Shown here piece after piece: positions 30,052-37,692 of a DNA stretch of 64,000 nucleotides (the first letter of the stretch is position 1; every line of letters begins with the position of its first letter). The notes beneath the pieces were generated by a model. That model was not told where the DNA came from, made no database searches, and was given only the letters and a program-made list of their open reading frames with translations. Made by a program: the position numbers and the translations under genes. This DNA comes from Coprococcus eutactus (lineage in GTDB: Bacteria > Bacillota > Clostridia > Lachnospirales > Lachnospiraceae): the NCBI RefSeq assembly GCF_025149915.1, contig NZ_CP102278.1, forward strand, positions 1,876,001 to 1,940,000. The letters run 5' to 3'.

Positions 30052-31062
30052 TTATTTCCCCAGAAGTTCATTTACTCTCTTCTGCACCTTATCATATTCA
30101 TAGCCCGATTTCTTCAACCTGTTTTTTCGATCCTCGCCATTTCCCCAATCTCCGGCTATCACCTCTCTGGCTATCTCGTCAATTGATTTCTTCTGCGAAG
30201 CTTTCACTATAGCGTTCACCTTCTCCTGAACTTTATCGTAATCATATCCCGCCGTTTTTAATCTCTTTTTTCGATTCTCGCCGTTCCCCCATCTGCCCGC
30301 TATGACTTCCTTCGCGATCACATCTATGCTTTTCTTTTTTCTATTCTTATTATTCTTGTTATTCTTATCATTACTTTTCCCGCTATTGCTGTCAGAGCCT
30401 TTCCCTTTCGTTTTTCCATTATCACTGTCAGTCTTTATCGCAGCACATTTTCTCCATGTTGCTTTGTCTATATAAGACTTGTTCAGATCAAGATTTCCTT
30501 CATACCCCGGAAGCCGACCCACAGAAGTGTACTGCCTGATAGAACAATCATACTGCCCCTCATTCCACGGATGCTCCTGATATCCAGTCTGCTCATAATC
30601 AGGATACTGAGCGACCCACAGCCTGTAGCCAAGATTTTTCACATTATCCATGGCACTCTTCTGAATATATATCAGCGGTTTTACCCTGGTTTTTCTGTAC
30701 ACATAATCGCACCACTCCTTGCACCACGCCCTATCGCTCCTGCCAAACTGTGGATTGTTCTGTCCCTCCCAATCTAGCACGAGTATGGCTTTGCCCACAT
30801 ATTTCTTACTGTATGCAAGGAAATACTCAGCCTCACTGTGGGGATCGCCACCATTTGCATAGTGGAATGCCCCCAGAAGTTTTGCCGCTTTCATCGCCTG
30901 GTCACAGTGCTTTGCAAAAAATCTGTTCTTGTAGTCCGTGCCCTCCGTCGCTTTCACTATCACAAAGTCACAAGGCACCTTGGTTATATCTATAGTATCC
31001 TGCCATGCTGATATATCTATACCATCCATGTATCCTTTTAACGGAGTCTTATTAGAAGCCAT
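30052..31062 (-). CDS. Phage-type endolysin: GH25 lysozyme with two Cpl-7 cell-wall binding repeats
   Basis: 336 residues without a signal peptide, as in phage endolysins. The GH25 muramidase domain spans about residues 8-200. It shows GIDISAWQ at the start, FVIVKATEGTDYKN, GAFHYANGGD and ILVLDWEG, which carry the catalytic acidic residues. A linker rich in Asn, Lys and Ser leads to two repeats near residues 247-286 and 295-334 (IAKEVIAGRWGNGENRKKRL and a near copy). These match the CW_7/Cpl-7 peptidoglycan-binding motif. GGAGACAATTTT precedes the ATG. It lies 130 bases after a holin gene on the same strand, so the pair forms a lysis cassette. Confidence 0.93.
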   Translation of the reverse strand: MASNKTPLKGYMDGIDISAWQDTIDITKVPCDFVIVKATEGTDYKNRFFAKHCDQAMKAAKLLGAFHYANGGDPHSEAEYFLAYSKKYVGKAILVLDWEGQNNPQFGRSDRAWCKEWCDYVYRKTRVKPLIYIQKSAMDNVKNLGYRLWVAQYPDYEQTGYQEHPWNEGQYDCSIRQYTSVGRLPGYEGNLDLNKSYIDKATWRKCAAIKTDSDNGKTKGKGSDSNSGKSNDKNNKNNKNRKKKSIDVIAKEVIAGRWGNGENRKKRLKTAGYDYDKVQEKVNAIVKASQKKSIDEIAREVIAGDWGNGEDRKNRLKKSGYEYDKVQKRVNELLGK

Positions 31063-31192
31063 AAAATTGTCTCCTGAATTCTTTTGTCTGTATATAATAT
31101 TCCAGACATTGAATCAAGAGACAAACTCATGATCATTATTCCTAATCTATACATCTTTGTACCGCATTACATTTGTTGTAGCCATGTCACCT

Positions 31193-31516
31193 TTATTCAT
31201 GCCACTTTTCCTTATCTCCGCCCTTGTAAAACCGCTTAAATATCGATATCAGGTAGTCCCATCCCCGGGTACATATAATCGCAATGACAAATGCCCCGAA
31301 AAACGCAGCCACAGGATAATACCACGCAAATGCTATGTGATAGAATGATAGTCCAACAAAAAGCCCCACCTCACACACAATGACACTGGTGATCAGAACC
31401 TGAAAAGAGGTAGGGATCTTCTTCAGCACTCCTACCTCTTTCGTAAATTCCGTTATTACCGATATCAAAGTGCAAAGAACCGCAACAACTACAAGATATA
31501 CTGCGAATCTGTCCAT
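31193..31516 (-). CDS. Phage holin-like membrane protein
   Basis: This 107-residue protein has three hydrophobic helices: residues 6-25 (VYLVVVAVLCTLISVITEF), 40-60 (VLITSVIVCEVGLFVGLSFY) and 66-88. A charged C-terminal tail (KRFYKGGDKEKWHE) follows. Size, topology and position directly before an endolysin fit a phage holin, which permeabilises the membrane at the end of a lytic cycle. AAGGAGGTG precedes the ATG. No structural phage genes are nearby, so this is a remnant or a domesticated lysis unit. Confidence 0.8.
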   Translation of the reverse strand: MDRFAVYLVVVAVLCTLISVITEFTKEVGVLKKIPTSFQVLITSVIVCEVGLFVGLSFYHIAFAWYYPVAAFFGAFVIAIICTRGWDYLISIFKRFYKGGDKEKWHE

Positions 31517-31605
31517 GCGTATTCACCTCCTTGTCCATGATATAGTTTAATGTATTCCGGAAGGTGGTATGTGGTTATAAAATATTATTGTGTTCTTAAA
31601 TCACA

Positions 31606-31706
31606 TTGACTATAATTTTGATATAACTTATACTGTAATTACAATTTTATACATACAATTTGTAATTCTTTTTAAATTAAACCTCGCATTAATGCGGGGT
31701 GTTTTA
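31606..31706 (+). ncRNA. Candidate small RNA with promoter and terminator
   Basis: On the + strand TTGACT (31606-31611), a 17-base spacer and TATACT (31629-31634) form a strong sigma-A-type promoter. About 50 bases later a stem CCTCGCAT/ATGCGGGG (31682-31699) is followed by TGTTTTA. The transcript would be about 65 bases and has no start codon with a ribosome site. A second inverted repeat (AATTACAA/TTGTAATT, 31637-31667) overlaps the predicted start. The hairpin could instead end leftward transcripts coming from the right. Confidence 0.45.
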
Positions 31707-31844
31707 CGTTATATGGGAATCTCCAAAATGTATATATACATATAGTAAAATTACTTCTGTAATAAAATAGAATAACGTATTTAACTAGGCAGCCGAGGGG
31801 TGTTACACCATATCCGTTCGAGTCTTGGAAGGGAGTGGTGCCTT

Positions 31845-31922
31845 ATGAGTACATATGAGGAATTTATGGTTTTACTTACCATTGCAATACTTATTGTAAC
31901 TATTCTGAATAATCGAAAGTAA
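31845..31922 (+). CDS. Holin-like toxic peptide of a type I toxin-antitoxin pair
   Basis: A 25-residue peptide (MSTYEEFMVLLTIAILIVTI followed by LNNRK) is preceded by GGGAGTGGTGCC. The MSTYE start, one membrane helix and basic end are the signature of putative holin-like toxins (Hol-Tox), single-helix membrane peptides that work in type I toxin-antitoxin loci. A terminator follows, and an antisense RNA covers the 3' end. It is too short for routine gene calling. Confidence 0.85.
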   Translation: MSTYEEFMVLLTIAILIVTILNNRK

Positions 31923-31924
31923 GA

Positions 31925-32019
31925 AAAAAACACCTCAGCCGGCTAAGCATTGAGGTGTTTTATCTTAAATAGCTTTTCACCGGACGGATAGGAAGTATCT
32001 ATCGCTCGGCTGTCTTGTT
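31925..32019 (-). ncRNA. Predicted antisense RNA antitoxin
   Basis: On the minus strand TTGACA (32053-32048) and TATAAT (32031-32026) are separated by 16 bases and match consensus exactly. The predicted start near 32019 gives a ~95-base RNA ending at the shared terminator, complementary to the 3' end of the toxin mRNA. No open frame with a ribosome site is present. This is the standard arrangement of type I antitoxins such as RatA. Confidence 0.75.
31928..31962. terminator. Bidirectional terminator between toxin mRNA and antisense RNA
   Basis: AACACCTCA and TTGAGGTGTT pair around a loop containing AGCCGGCT, with A-rich and T-rich flanks on both sides. The toxin mRNA ends here on the + strand and the antisense RNA on the minus strand, so the two transcripts overlap across this hairpin. 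Confidence 0.8.
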
Positions 32020-32072
32020 AAGTATATTATACAATATTTTAGACGTTTGTCAAAAATAAATGACCTCCTTGT

Positions 32073-32279
32073 TTATTTCAAATGGATTACATATTCTTTA
32101 ATTTCGCTTGGTTGGACATGGAGATACTCGCAGATACGGTTTAATGTATCTGTTTTGAATATTTCACTTTTGCTGATTTTAGACACAACATTTGCACTTA
32201 TCCCAGTATCTTTGCACAGTTGTGTCTTTGTTATTTTGCGTTCATTTAAAAGTGTGTCAAGTTTATAATATACTATCAT
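32073..32279 (-). CDS. Small XRE-family (Cro/C1-type) DNA-binding protein
   Basis: The 68-residue protein is essentially one helix-turn-helix: LDTLLNERKITKTQLCKDTG, then ISANVVSKISKSEIFKTDTL and the closing helix RICEYLHVQPSEI. This resembles the compact XRE proteins (HTH_26 type) that act as phage or plasmid regulators. It lies beside the type I toxin locus within the phage-like island and may be a remnant repressor. The toxin antisense promoter lies just downstream of this gene. What it controls cannot be told. Confidence 0.85.
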   Translation of the reverse strand: MIVYYKLDTLLNERKITKTQLCKDTGISANVVSKISKSEIFKTDTLNRICEYLHVQPSEIKEYVIHLK

Positions 32280-32638
32280 GTATTCCGACTTCCTTTTATA
32301 TGTTCAAAGATAGCATATTATTTGACTTTCTTCATGAAATTAAATACTAATGCACTCTTAAAATATATTTACGTACTTGTGACCGTCTACACTTTATGTA
32401 GGTGCATTAAAAGGGTAATTTGACGTTTACAGCGAATACGTCTTATGCTCTACAGGAAAATGAATCATTCAATATAGAGCTATCATACACTCTTGAAAGT
32501 GATATTGTATTCACTTCTGATGTATATGGATATATTGATGCAGATTATGTTATTACAGTCAATGAAGTCTACATTAAAAAACTTTGTAGACTTCTCGTAG
32601 ACATTTGCATAGTATGAACGTGTAGACTAGAAAAATCA
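32280..32638. other. Gene-poor stretch with repeated GTCTACA/TGTAGAC motifs
   Basis: No convincing gene is present. A 65-codon frame on the + strand (32420-32617) starts with TTG and lacks a clear ribosome site, so I do not call it. GTCTACA occurs at 32385 and 32567, TGTAGAC at 32585 and 32621, and CGTAGAC at 32596. Such clusters can be binding sites for a phage regulator or recombinase, but no partner protein is identified. Confidence 0.4.
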
Positions 32639-32680
32639 ACAAAAAATAGAGAGCCTTTAGATCTCTCTAAAAGCCCTCTA
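32639..32680 (-). terminator. Terminator of the GGGtGRT gene
   Basis: On the minus strand AGAGGGCTTTTAGA pairs with TCTAAAGGCTCTCT (two G-U pairs) around a GAGA loop and is followed by TTTTTTG. It lies about 25 bases after the stop codon. Confidence 0.85.
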
Positions 32681-32705
32681 AACCGTTTAAATACTAGGTT
32701 TTTAT

Positions 32706-33716
32706 TTAGAACTTACCAGCGTTAGCTGCTTCCTCAACAGAAACCGCAACTGCAACTGTAGCACCAACCATAGGGTTGTTACCCATTCCGATAAGTCCCA
32801 TCATCTCTACGTGTGCTGGAACTGATGATGAACCAGCGAACTGTGCATCACTGTGCATACGTCCAAGAGTATCTGTCATACCGTATGAAGCAGGACCTGC
32901 TGCCATGTTATCTGGGTGAAGTGTACGTCCTGTACCACCGCCTGATGCTACTGAGAAGTACTTCTTACCCTGCTCGATACACTCCTTCTTGTATGTACCT
33001 GCAACTGGATGCTGGAAACGTGTAGGGTTTGTTGAGTTACCTGTGATAGATACACCAACATTCTCCTTGTGCATGATAGCAACACCTTCCTGAACATCGT
33101 CAGCGCCGTAGCACTTAACTGTTGCACGGATACCATCTGAATATGCCTTCTCGTATACTACATTGAGCTCAGCCTTCTTGTAGTCATACTTTGTCTCAAC
33201 ATATGTAAATCCATTGATTCTTGAGATGATCTGAGCTGCATCCTTACCAAGACCGTTAAGGATAACTCTAAGAGGTTTTTTACGAACCTTGTTAGCCTTC
33301 TCAGCGATACCGATAGCACCCTCAGCTGCTGCAAATGACTCATGACCTGCTAAGAAACAGAAGCACTCTGTCTCCTCCTCAAGTAACATCTTACCAAGGT
33401 TACCATGTCCAAGACCAACCTTACGATGATCTGCAACAGAACCTGGTATACAGAATGCCTGAAGACCCTCGCCGATAGCTGCTGCTGCGTCTGCTGCCTT
33501 TCTGCATCCCTTCTTGATAGCGATTGCTGCACCTACTGTGTATGCCCAGCAAGCATTCTCAAAACAAATTGGCTGAATACCCTTTACCTGATTGTAAACG
33601 TCAAGTCCAGCGTCCTTTGTGATCTTCTCAGCTTCTTCGATTGAGCTGATTCCATAGCTGTTAAGTACAGCGTTTATCTGGTCTATTCTTCTTTCATATG
33701 ATTCAAATAATGCCAT
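32706..33716 (-). CDS. GGGtGRT protein, function unknown
   Basis: 336 residues with the diagnostic SGGGTGRTLHPDN near residue 264. Other conserved stretches are ICFENACWAYTVGAAIA, FCIPGSVADHRKVGLGHGNL and CFCFLAGHESFAAAEG. The family is widespread in anaerobic gut bacteria and is nearly always next to a NifU-like scaffold protein, as here (29-base gap). No reaction is known for it. The conserved cysteines and histidines and the partner suggest a role linked to iron-sulfur or other metal chemistry, which is inference. The clean codon usage, strong terminator and compact two-gene layout suggest good expression. GAAAGGAGAACG precedes the ATG. Confidence 0.9.
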   Translation of the reverse strand: MALFESYERRIDQINAVLNSYGISSIEEAEKITKDAGLDVYNQVKGIQPICFENACWAYTVGAAIAIKKGCRKAADAAAAIGEGLQAFCIPGSVADHRKVGLGHGNLGKMLLEEETECFCFLAGHESFAAAEGAIGIAEKANKVRKKPLRVILNGLGKDAAQIISRINGFTYVETKYDYKKAELNVVYEKAYSDGIRATVKCYGADDVQEGVAIMHKENVGVSITGNSTNPTRFQHPVAGTYKKECIEQGKKYFSVASGGGTGRTLHPDNMAAGPASYGMTDTLGRMHSDAQFAGSSSVPAHVEMMGLIGMGNNPMVGATVAVAVSVEEAANAGKF

Positions 33717-33745
33717 TGTCTCGTTCTCCTTTCCTCTTTTTCCGA

Positions 33746-34447
33746 CTACTCTTTACGTGGATCGATGATCTTAACAGCGCCCTGCTCTGGCTTAACACGT
33801 CCATATGAACCTGAAGCCTTCTCCCAAGCTGTGTTAGGGTCATCACCCTTCTTGATAAAGTCAGTCATCTTTCCAAGAGAAACGAACTGGTATCCGATAA
33901 CTTCGTCATCTGCATCAAGTGCGATTCCTGTTACATAACCCTCTGCCATCTCAAGGTAACGAACACCCTTAGCCTTTGTTGCGTACATTGTACCAACCTG
34001 TGAACGAAGACCCTTTCCAAGATCCTCAAGTCCGGCACCAACTGCAAGTCCATCATCAGAAAATGCACTCTGTGTACGTCCGTATACGATCTGAAGGAAT
34101 AACTCTCTCATTGCTGTATTGATAGCATCGCACACAAGGTCAGTGTTGAGAGCCTCAAGGATTGTCTTACCCTGAAGGATCTCAGCTGCCATAGCTGCTG
34201 AATGTGTCATACCTGAACATCCAATAGTCTCAACAAGAGCCTCCTCGATAACACCCTCTTTTACGTTAAGTGAAAGCTTGCAGGCACCCTGCTGTGGTGC
34301 ACACCAGCCTACACCATGTGTAAAACCAGAGATATCTTTGATTTCCTTTGAGTAAACCCACTTTCCTTCTTCTGGAATAGGAGCTGGCTCATGCTTTGCA
34401 CCCTTTGCTACAGGGCACATGTTTTCAACTTCCTTAGTGTAAATCAT
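33746..34447 (-). CDS. Iron-sulfur cluster assembly scaffold-like protein (NifU-N related), partner of GGGtGRT
   Basis: 233 residues. Cysteines that match the NifU/IscU ligands appear in GWCAPQQGACKL, VETIGCSGMTHSAAMAAEIL and LNTDLVCDAINTAM. The protein is longer than a plain IscU domain and ends with a conserved tail (YGRVKPEQGAVKIIDPRKE). NifU-type scaffolds assemble 2Fe-2S or 4Fe-4S clusters for transfer. No cysteine desulfurase gene lies nearby. AAAGGAGTTTCAC precedes the ATG. With the GGGtGRT gene it forms a conserved pair of unknown purpose. Confidence 0.85.
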   Translation of the reverse strand: MIYTKEVENMCPVAKGAKHEPAPIPEEGKWVYSKEIKDISGFTHGVGWCAPQQGACKLSLNVKEGVIEEALVETIGCSGMTHSAAMAAEILQGKTILEALNTDLVCDAINTAMRELFLQIVYGRTQSAFSDDGLAVGAGLEDLGKGLRSQVGTMYATKAKGVRYLEMAEGYVTGIALDADDEVIGYQFVSLGKMTDFIKKGDDPNTAWEKASGSYGRVKPEQGAVKIIDPRKE

Positions 34448-34791
34448 TGTGAAACTCCTTTCAAAATATGAATTCTTAAAAGCGGTTTCGAATTCTCTAA
34501 TTCAAACCATCAGTGGTATTTTCTCACAAAACACCCTTGAAGTCCATAGCTTATTGAAAAAATTTGTCGCATTTACATGTACTTTATCAAGTACACACAT
34601 TCTTATTGATAATTTTTTTGATAACTTTTCAAATACTTTTCAAATCTTCTATATGACCTTGAACATCACATCCCCAATATTATAAAATAACCCTGTAATA
34701 AAATACGTGATGCGCTGTGATATGGACTTGTATTATAAATGACAATTTGTCTGTAGCCATTACGCTCACAGCAATATCAGGGAGGTCAACC
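34448..34791. other. Divergent intergenic region with palindromes
   Basis: This A/T-rich 344-base gap must hold the promoters of the leftward scaffold gene and the rightward PHP gene. A palindrome GTACTT/AAGTAC with a 4-base centre lies at 34579-34594, and TTGATAA-like motifs follow to about 34625. They could be regulator sites. I see no gene and no unambiguous -35/-10 pair. Confidence 0.4.
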
Positions 34792-35712
34792 ATGAGATTT
34801 ATAGATATGCATCTTCACACTACAGCATCAGATGGCTCCTGCTCACCGTCAGAGGTCTGCCAGCTTGCAATAGATAAGGGGCTTGCAGCAATAGCTATCA
34901 CCGATCACGATACCATTGACGGAGTTTCCGAAGCCATCTCATATGCTAAGCACCACAACGCCTCACTGCCATCTGAGGTAGTCCCCAACACCAAGGAAAA
35001 TGGATCTGCATTTTCATCCAGTGGCGATCGTCATATAACAGTTGTTCCAGGAATAGAGATGTCCGCAATTTACCACGGCGTAGAGATCCATATACTGGGT
35101 TTTTACATGGACTACACCGATCCGGAGCTCATATCCCGCCTGGCAGCTATCAAGCAGGCACGCTATGACAGAAATGAGGCAATGTGTGCCCGTTTCCGCG
35201 CAGATGGCATAGACATGACAATGGAGAGACTTCAGCATGGCAACCTTGACACTGTCGTAACCAGAGCACATTTTGCAAGGATTCTGATAGCAGACGGCAT
35301 ATGCCGTGACATGAATCAAGCGTTTAAAAAATATCTCGGCAAAAAATCTAAGTACTACATACCTACCCCGGATATTCCAGCCGATGAGGCCATAGAACTT
35401 ATAAACACATACGGAAAAGCTGCATTTGTCGCGCATCCGCTCCTGTACGGATTCGGATACAAGCAGATAGAAGAAATGCTCGAAGAACTTAAAACCTGCG
35501 GTCTTGCAGGTCTTGAAGTCTATCACTCCTCCAACAACTCCTATGAATCCGGCAAACTCAGGGAAATCGCCAGAGCCCACGGACTCCTAATATCCGGTGG
35601 TTCCGACTTTCACGGCGCAGCAAAGCCTGACATATCTGTCGGCAGCGGCAGGGGCGGACTCAGGATCACAGAAGCGGTATTCCACGACATTAAGAACTAC
35701 TGTCAAAAGTAG
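34792..35712 (+). CDS. PHP-domain phosphoesterase (TrpH/RNase AM-like)
   Basis: 306 residues. The start is the ATG at 34792 (MRFIDMHLHTTASDGS) with GGGAGGTC upstream; a longer frame lacks a ribosome site. PHP metal-binding motifs appear in order: DMHLHTTASDG, AITDHDTIDG, PGIEMSA with VEIHILGFY, AFVAHPLLYG and ISGGSDFHG. Family members hydrolyse phosphoesters; the E. coli relative YciV/RNase AM removes short 5' ends from RNA. The 50-residue insert between the second and third motifs is typical of this group. It is a single-gene unit closed by a strong terminator. Confidence 0.9.
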   Translation: MRFIDMHLHTTASDGSCSPSEVCQLAIDKGLAAIAITDHDTIDGVSEAISYAKHHNASLPSEVVPNTKENGSAFSSSGDRHITVVPGIEMSAIYHGVEIHILGFYMDYTDPELISRLAAIKQARYDRNEAMCARFRADGIDMTMERLQHGNLDTVVTRAHFARILIADGICRDMNQAFKKYLGKKSKYYIPTPDIPADEAIELINTYGKAAFVAHPLLYGFGYKQIEEMLEELKTCGLAGLEVYHSSNNSYESGKLREIARAHGLLISGGSDFHGAAKPDISVGSGRGGLRITEAVFHDIKNYCQK

Positions 35713-35728
35713 CTCTGCACTAAAACAT

Positions 35729-35780
35729 AAAAAGGTAAGAGGACCTGATCAAACATTGACCAGATCCTCTTACCTTTTTA
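35729..35780. terminator. Bidirectional terminator between the PHP gene and yajC
   Basis: AAAAAGGTAAGAGGA pairs with TCCTCTTACCTTTTT, with an inner CTG/CAG pairing, and has A-tract and T-tract flanks. It serves both converging genes. Confidence 0.9.
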
Positions 35781-35851
35781 TGTTTTATGCTATCCATGAT
35801 TGAATCATTGATCGAATCATCGATAATATCATCAGATATTAAAAACAAAAA

Positions 35852-36223
35852 TTATTTCTTGCTCTTGTCATCCTCTGACTCAACTGCACTGCCCTGCTTC
35901 TCAAGTTCAGCAACTGCACTCTTGTGCATTGGAATACGGCAGTTCTTATTGTTTCCAAACTCAACTATGATAGTTGTATCATCAACAACGTCAAGTACTG
36001 TTCCATAAAATCCGCTTGTTGTCATGATATTATCACCCGGTTCAATACGTTTCTGCATATCCTGTGTCTTTGCCTGCTGCTTCTTCTGTGGTCTTATCAT
36101 AAAAAAATAAATGATAGCACCAAATACAACAACATAAACAATTATGATCATAATATTAGCACCGCCACTGGCACCTGATGCACCTGAAGATGCATTTGAC
36201 AAAATAGTTGAAAGTGAGTTCAT
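35852..36223 (-). CDS. yajC: Preprotein translocase accessory subunit YajC
   Basis: 123 residues with one membrane helix (residues 24-43) followed by FFMIRPQKKQQAKTQDMQ, EPGDNIMTTSGFYGTV and DTTIIVEF, the YajC signature. It binds the SecDF complex and helps protein export. The N terminus is rich in Ser, Gly and Ala, and the C terminus is acidic-basic. The gene follows tgt on the same strand with an 80-base gap; tgt-yajC is a widely conserved order. AGGAGACTAGAG precedes the ATG. Confidence 0.95.
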   Translation of the reverse strand: MNSLSTILSNASSGASGASGGANIMIIIVYVVVFGAIIYFFMIRPQKKQQAKTQDMQKRIEPGDNIMTTSGFYGTVLDVVDDTTIIVEFGNNKNCRIPMHKSAVAELEKQGSAVESEDDKSKK

Positions 36224-36303
36224 TCTCTAGTCTCCTTCTTAATTATTTACAGTCAGATATATGCTTAACACATAATCACTATATATCCTAACATATATTC
36301 TAC

Positions 36304-37437
36304 CTACTGTTCTCCACCAGCAAGGCTTTCAAGCATCGATTTCTTATATGACTGATATCTTCCTTCTTCAATAGCCTCTCTGATTTCTTTCATCATATTA
36401 TTATAAAAATACAAATTATGCAAGACACAAAATCTCATCCCCAACATTTCATTTGCTTTTAAGAGATGTCTTATATACGCTCTGCTGTAATGCTGGCATG
36501 CCGGACAGCCACATCCTTCCTCTATCGGTCTGTCATCTGTCTCAAATCTTGCATTCTTGAGATTAAGTTTTCCATGCTTAGTGTATACGTGGGCATGTCG
36601 GCCATTTCTTGATGGATATACACAATCAAAGAAATCCACTCCTCTGTCCACTGCCTCAAGAATATTTGCAGGAGTTCCAACGCCCATGAGGTATGTCGGT
36701 CTGTCCTCCGGAAGATGTGGCACAGTGACATCGAGTATATGATACATCTGCTCCGCAGACTCTCCAACGGCAAGCCCGCCAATCGCATATCCCGGAAGGT
36801 CAAGCTCGCTTATCCTCTTTGCATGATCAATTCTGATATCATCATATATCGCCCCCTGATTGATTCCAAATAAGAGCTGATTCTTGTTTATGGTATCTGG
36901 AAGGCTGTTAAGTCTCTCCATCTCATTCTTGCATCTTACAAGCCATCTGGCAGTTCTCGCAACCGAATTCTCCACATACTGTCTGTCCGCTAGTGCAGGG
37001 GCACACTCATCAAATGCCATCGCTATAGTAGATGCCAGATTGGACTGTATCTGCATACTCTCCTCCGGTCCCATAAATATCTTTCGTCCATCGACATGTG
37101 AGTTAAATGTAACTCCTTCTTCCTTTATCTTCCTGAGTCCAGCCAGTGAGAAGACCTGAAATCCGCCTGAATCGGTAAGTATCGGCCTGTCCCAGTACAT
37201 AAACTTGTGCAGACCTCCCATCTGCTTTACTATCTTGTCTCCAGGTCTCACATGAAGATGATATGTATTTGAAAGCTCTATCTGGCAGCCAATATCCTTT
37301 AGGTCGGTGGTTGCCACCGCACCCTTTATGGCCGCAGCTGTACCCACGTTCATAAACAGAGGTGTCTGCACTGTTCCGTGTACGGTCTGAAATTCAGCTC
37401 TCTTTGCTCTTCCGTCTTTACAAAGTATCTTGTACAT
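36304..37437 (-). CDS. tgt: tRNA-guanine transglycosylase (queuine/preQ1 tRNA-ribosyltransferase)
   Basis: 377 residues. The catalytic region shows ILTDSGGFQVFSL with Asp 89. LFGINQGAIYDDIR, AIGGLAVGESAEQM, DCVYPSRNGRHAHV with the nucleophilic aspartate, and a zinc site GCGCPACQHYSRAYI follow. The enzyme exchanges guanine 34 of GUN-anticodon tRNAs for preQ1. Its length is normal. The leader carries two or three mutually exclusive stems (37469-37520). GAAAGG lies 11 bases before the ATG. Confidence 0.97.
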   Translation of the reverse strand: MYKILCKDGRAKRAEFQTVHGTVQTPLFMNVGTAAAIKGAVATTDLKDIGCQIELSNTYHLHVRPGDKIVKQMGGLHKFMYWDRPILTDSGGFQVFSLAGLRKIKEEGVTFNSHVDGRKIFMGPEESMQIQSNLASTIAMAFDECAPALADRQYVENSVARTARWLVRCKNEMERLNSLPDTINKNQLLFGINQGAIYDDIRIDHAKRISELDLPGYAIGGLAVGESAEQMYHILDVTVPHLPEDRPTYLMGVGTPANILEAVDRGVDFFDCVYPSRNGRHAHVYTKHGKLNLKNARFETDDRPIEEGCGCPACQHYSRAYIRHLLKANEMLGMRFCVLHNLYFYNNMMKEIREAIEEGRYQSYKKSMLESLAGGEQ

Positions 37438-37468
37438 TTTATGTAAACCTTTCTTTTAATGTCGCATT

Positions 37469-37565
37469 CCACCCACATTCGGGTGGTATTTAATGCCCAC
37501 CAGTATCTTTTTATGTGGGCGCAGTTATCCTGTCATATAATGCACCATTTTAACTAAATTTGCAA
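37469..37565 (-). promoter_or_regulatory. tgt promoter and structured leader with alternative stems
   Basis: On the minus strand TTGCAA (37565-37560) and CATTAT (37542-37537) are 17 bases apart, giving a ~95-base leader. In order it contains GCCCAC, GGTGGGC, CCACCC and GGGTGG. Segments 1-2 (37520-37495), 2-3 and 3-4 (37486-37469) can each pair, so two structures compete. It does not match the preQ1-I aptamer I know. Confidence 0.45.
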
Positions 37566-37591
37566 GCGCATACTTCGCCGCGCTGCCACAT

Positions 37592-37631
37592 AACTAAAAC
37601 GGCACCTGTAATTTCACTTACAGATGCCGTT
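37592..37631 (-). terminator. Terminator of the htrA gene
   Basis: On the minus strand AACGGCATCTGTAA pairs with TTACAGGTGCCGTT around GTGAAA and continues into TTTTAG. It lies about 60 bases after the htrA stop codon. Confidence 0.85.
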
Positions 37632-37692
37632 ATCTCAATCTATAGGCTTTCAGTTCTGTTAGCACCGTGCTAAATCACCACTGAATTTTATC

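Noticed and set aside
32420..32617. 65-codon + strand frame
   Set aside because: TTG start without a clear ribosome site and no recognised motif; the DNA is better described as a motif cluster.
37469..37565. preQ1-I riboswitch before tgt
   Set aside because: The short A-rich pseudoknot tail and CUA-type loop of that aptamer are absent; only stem alternatives are seen.
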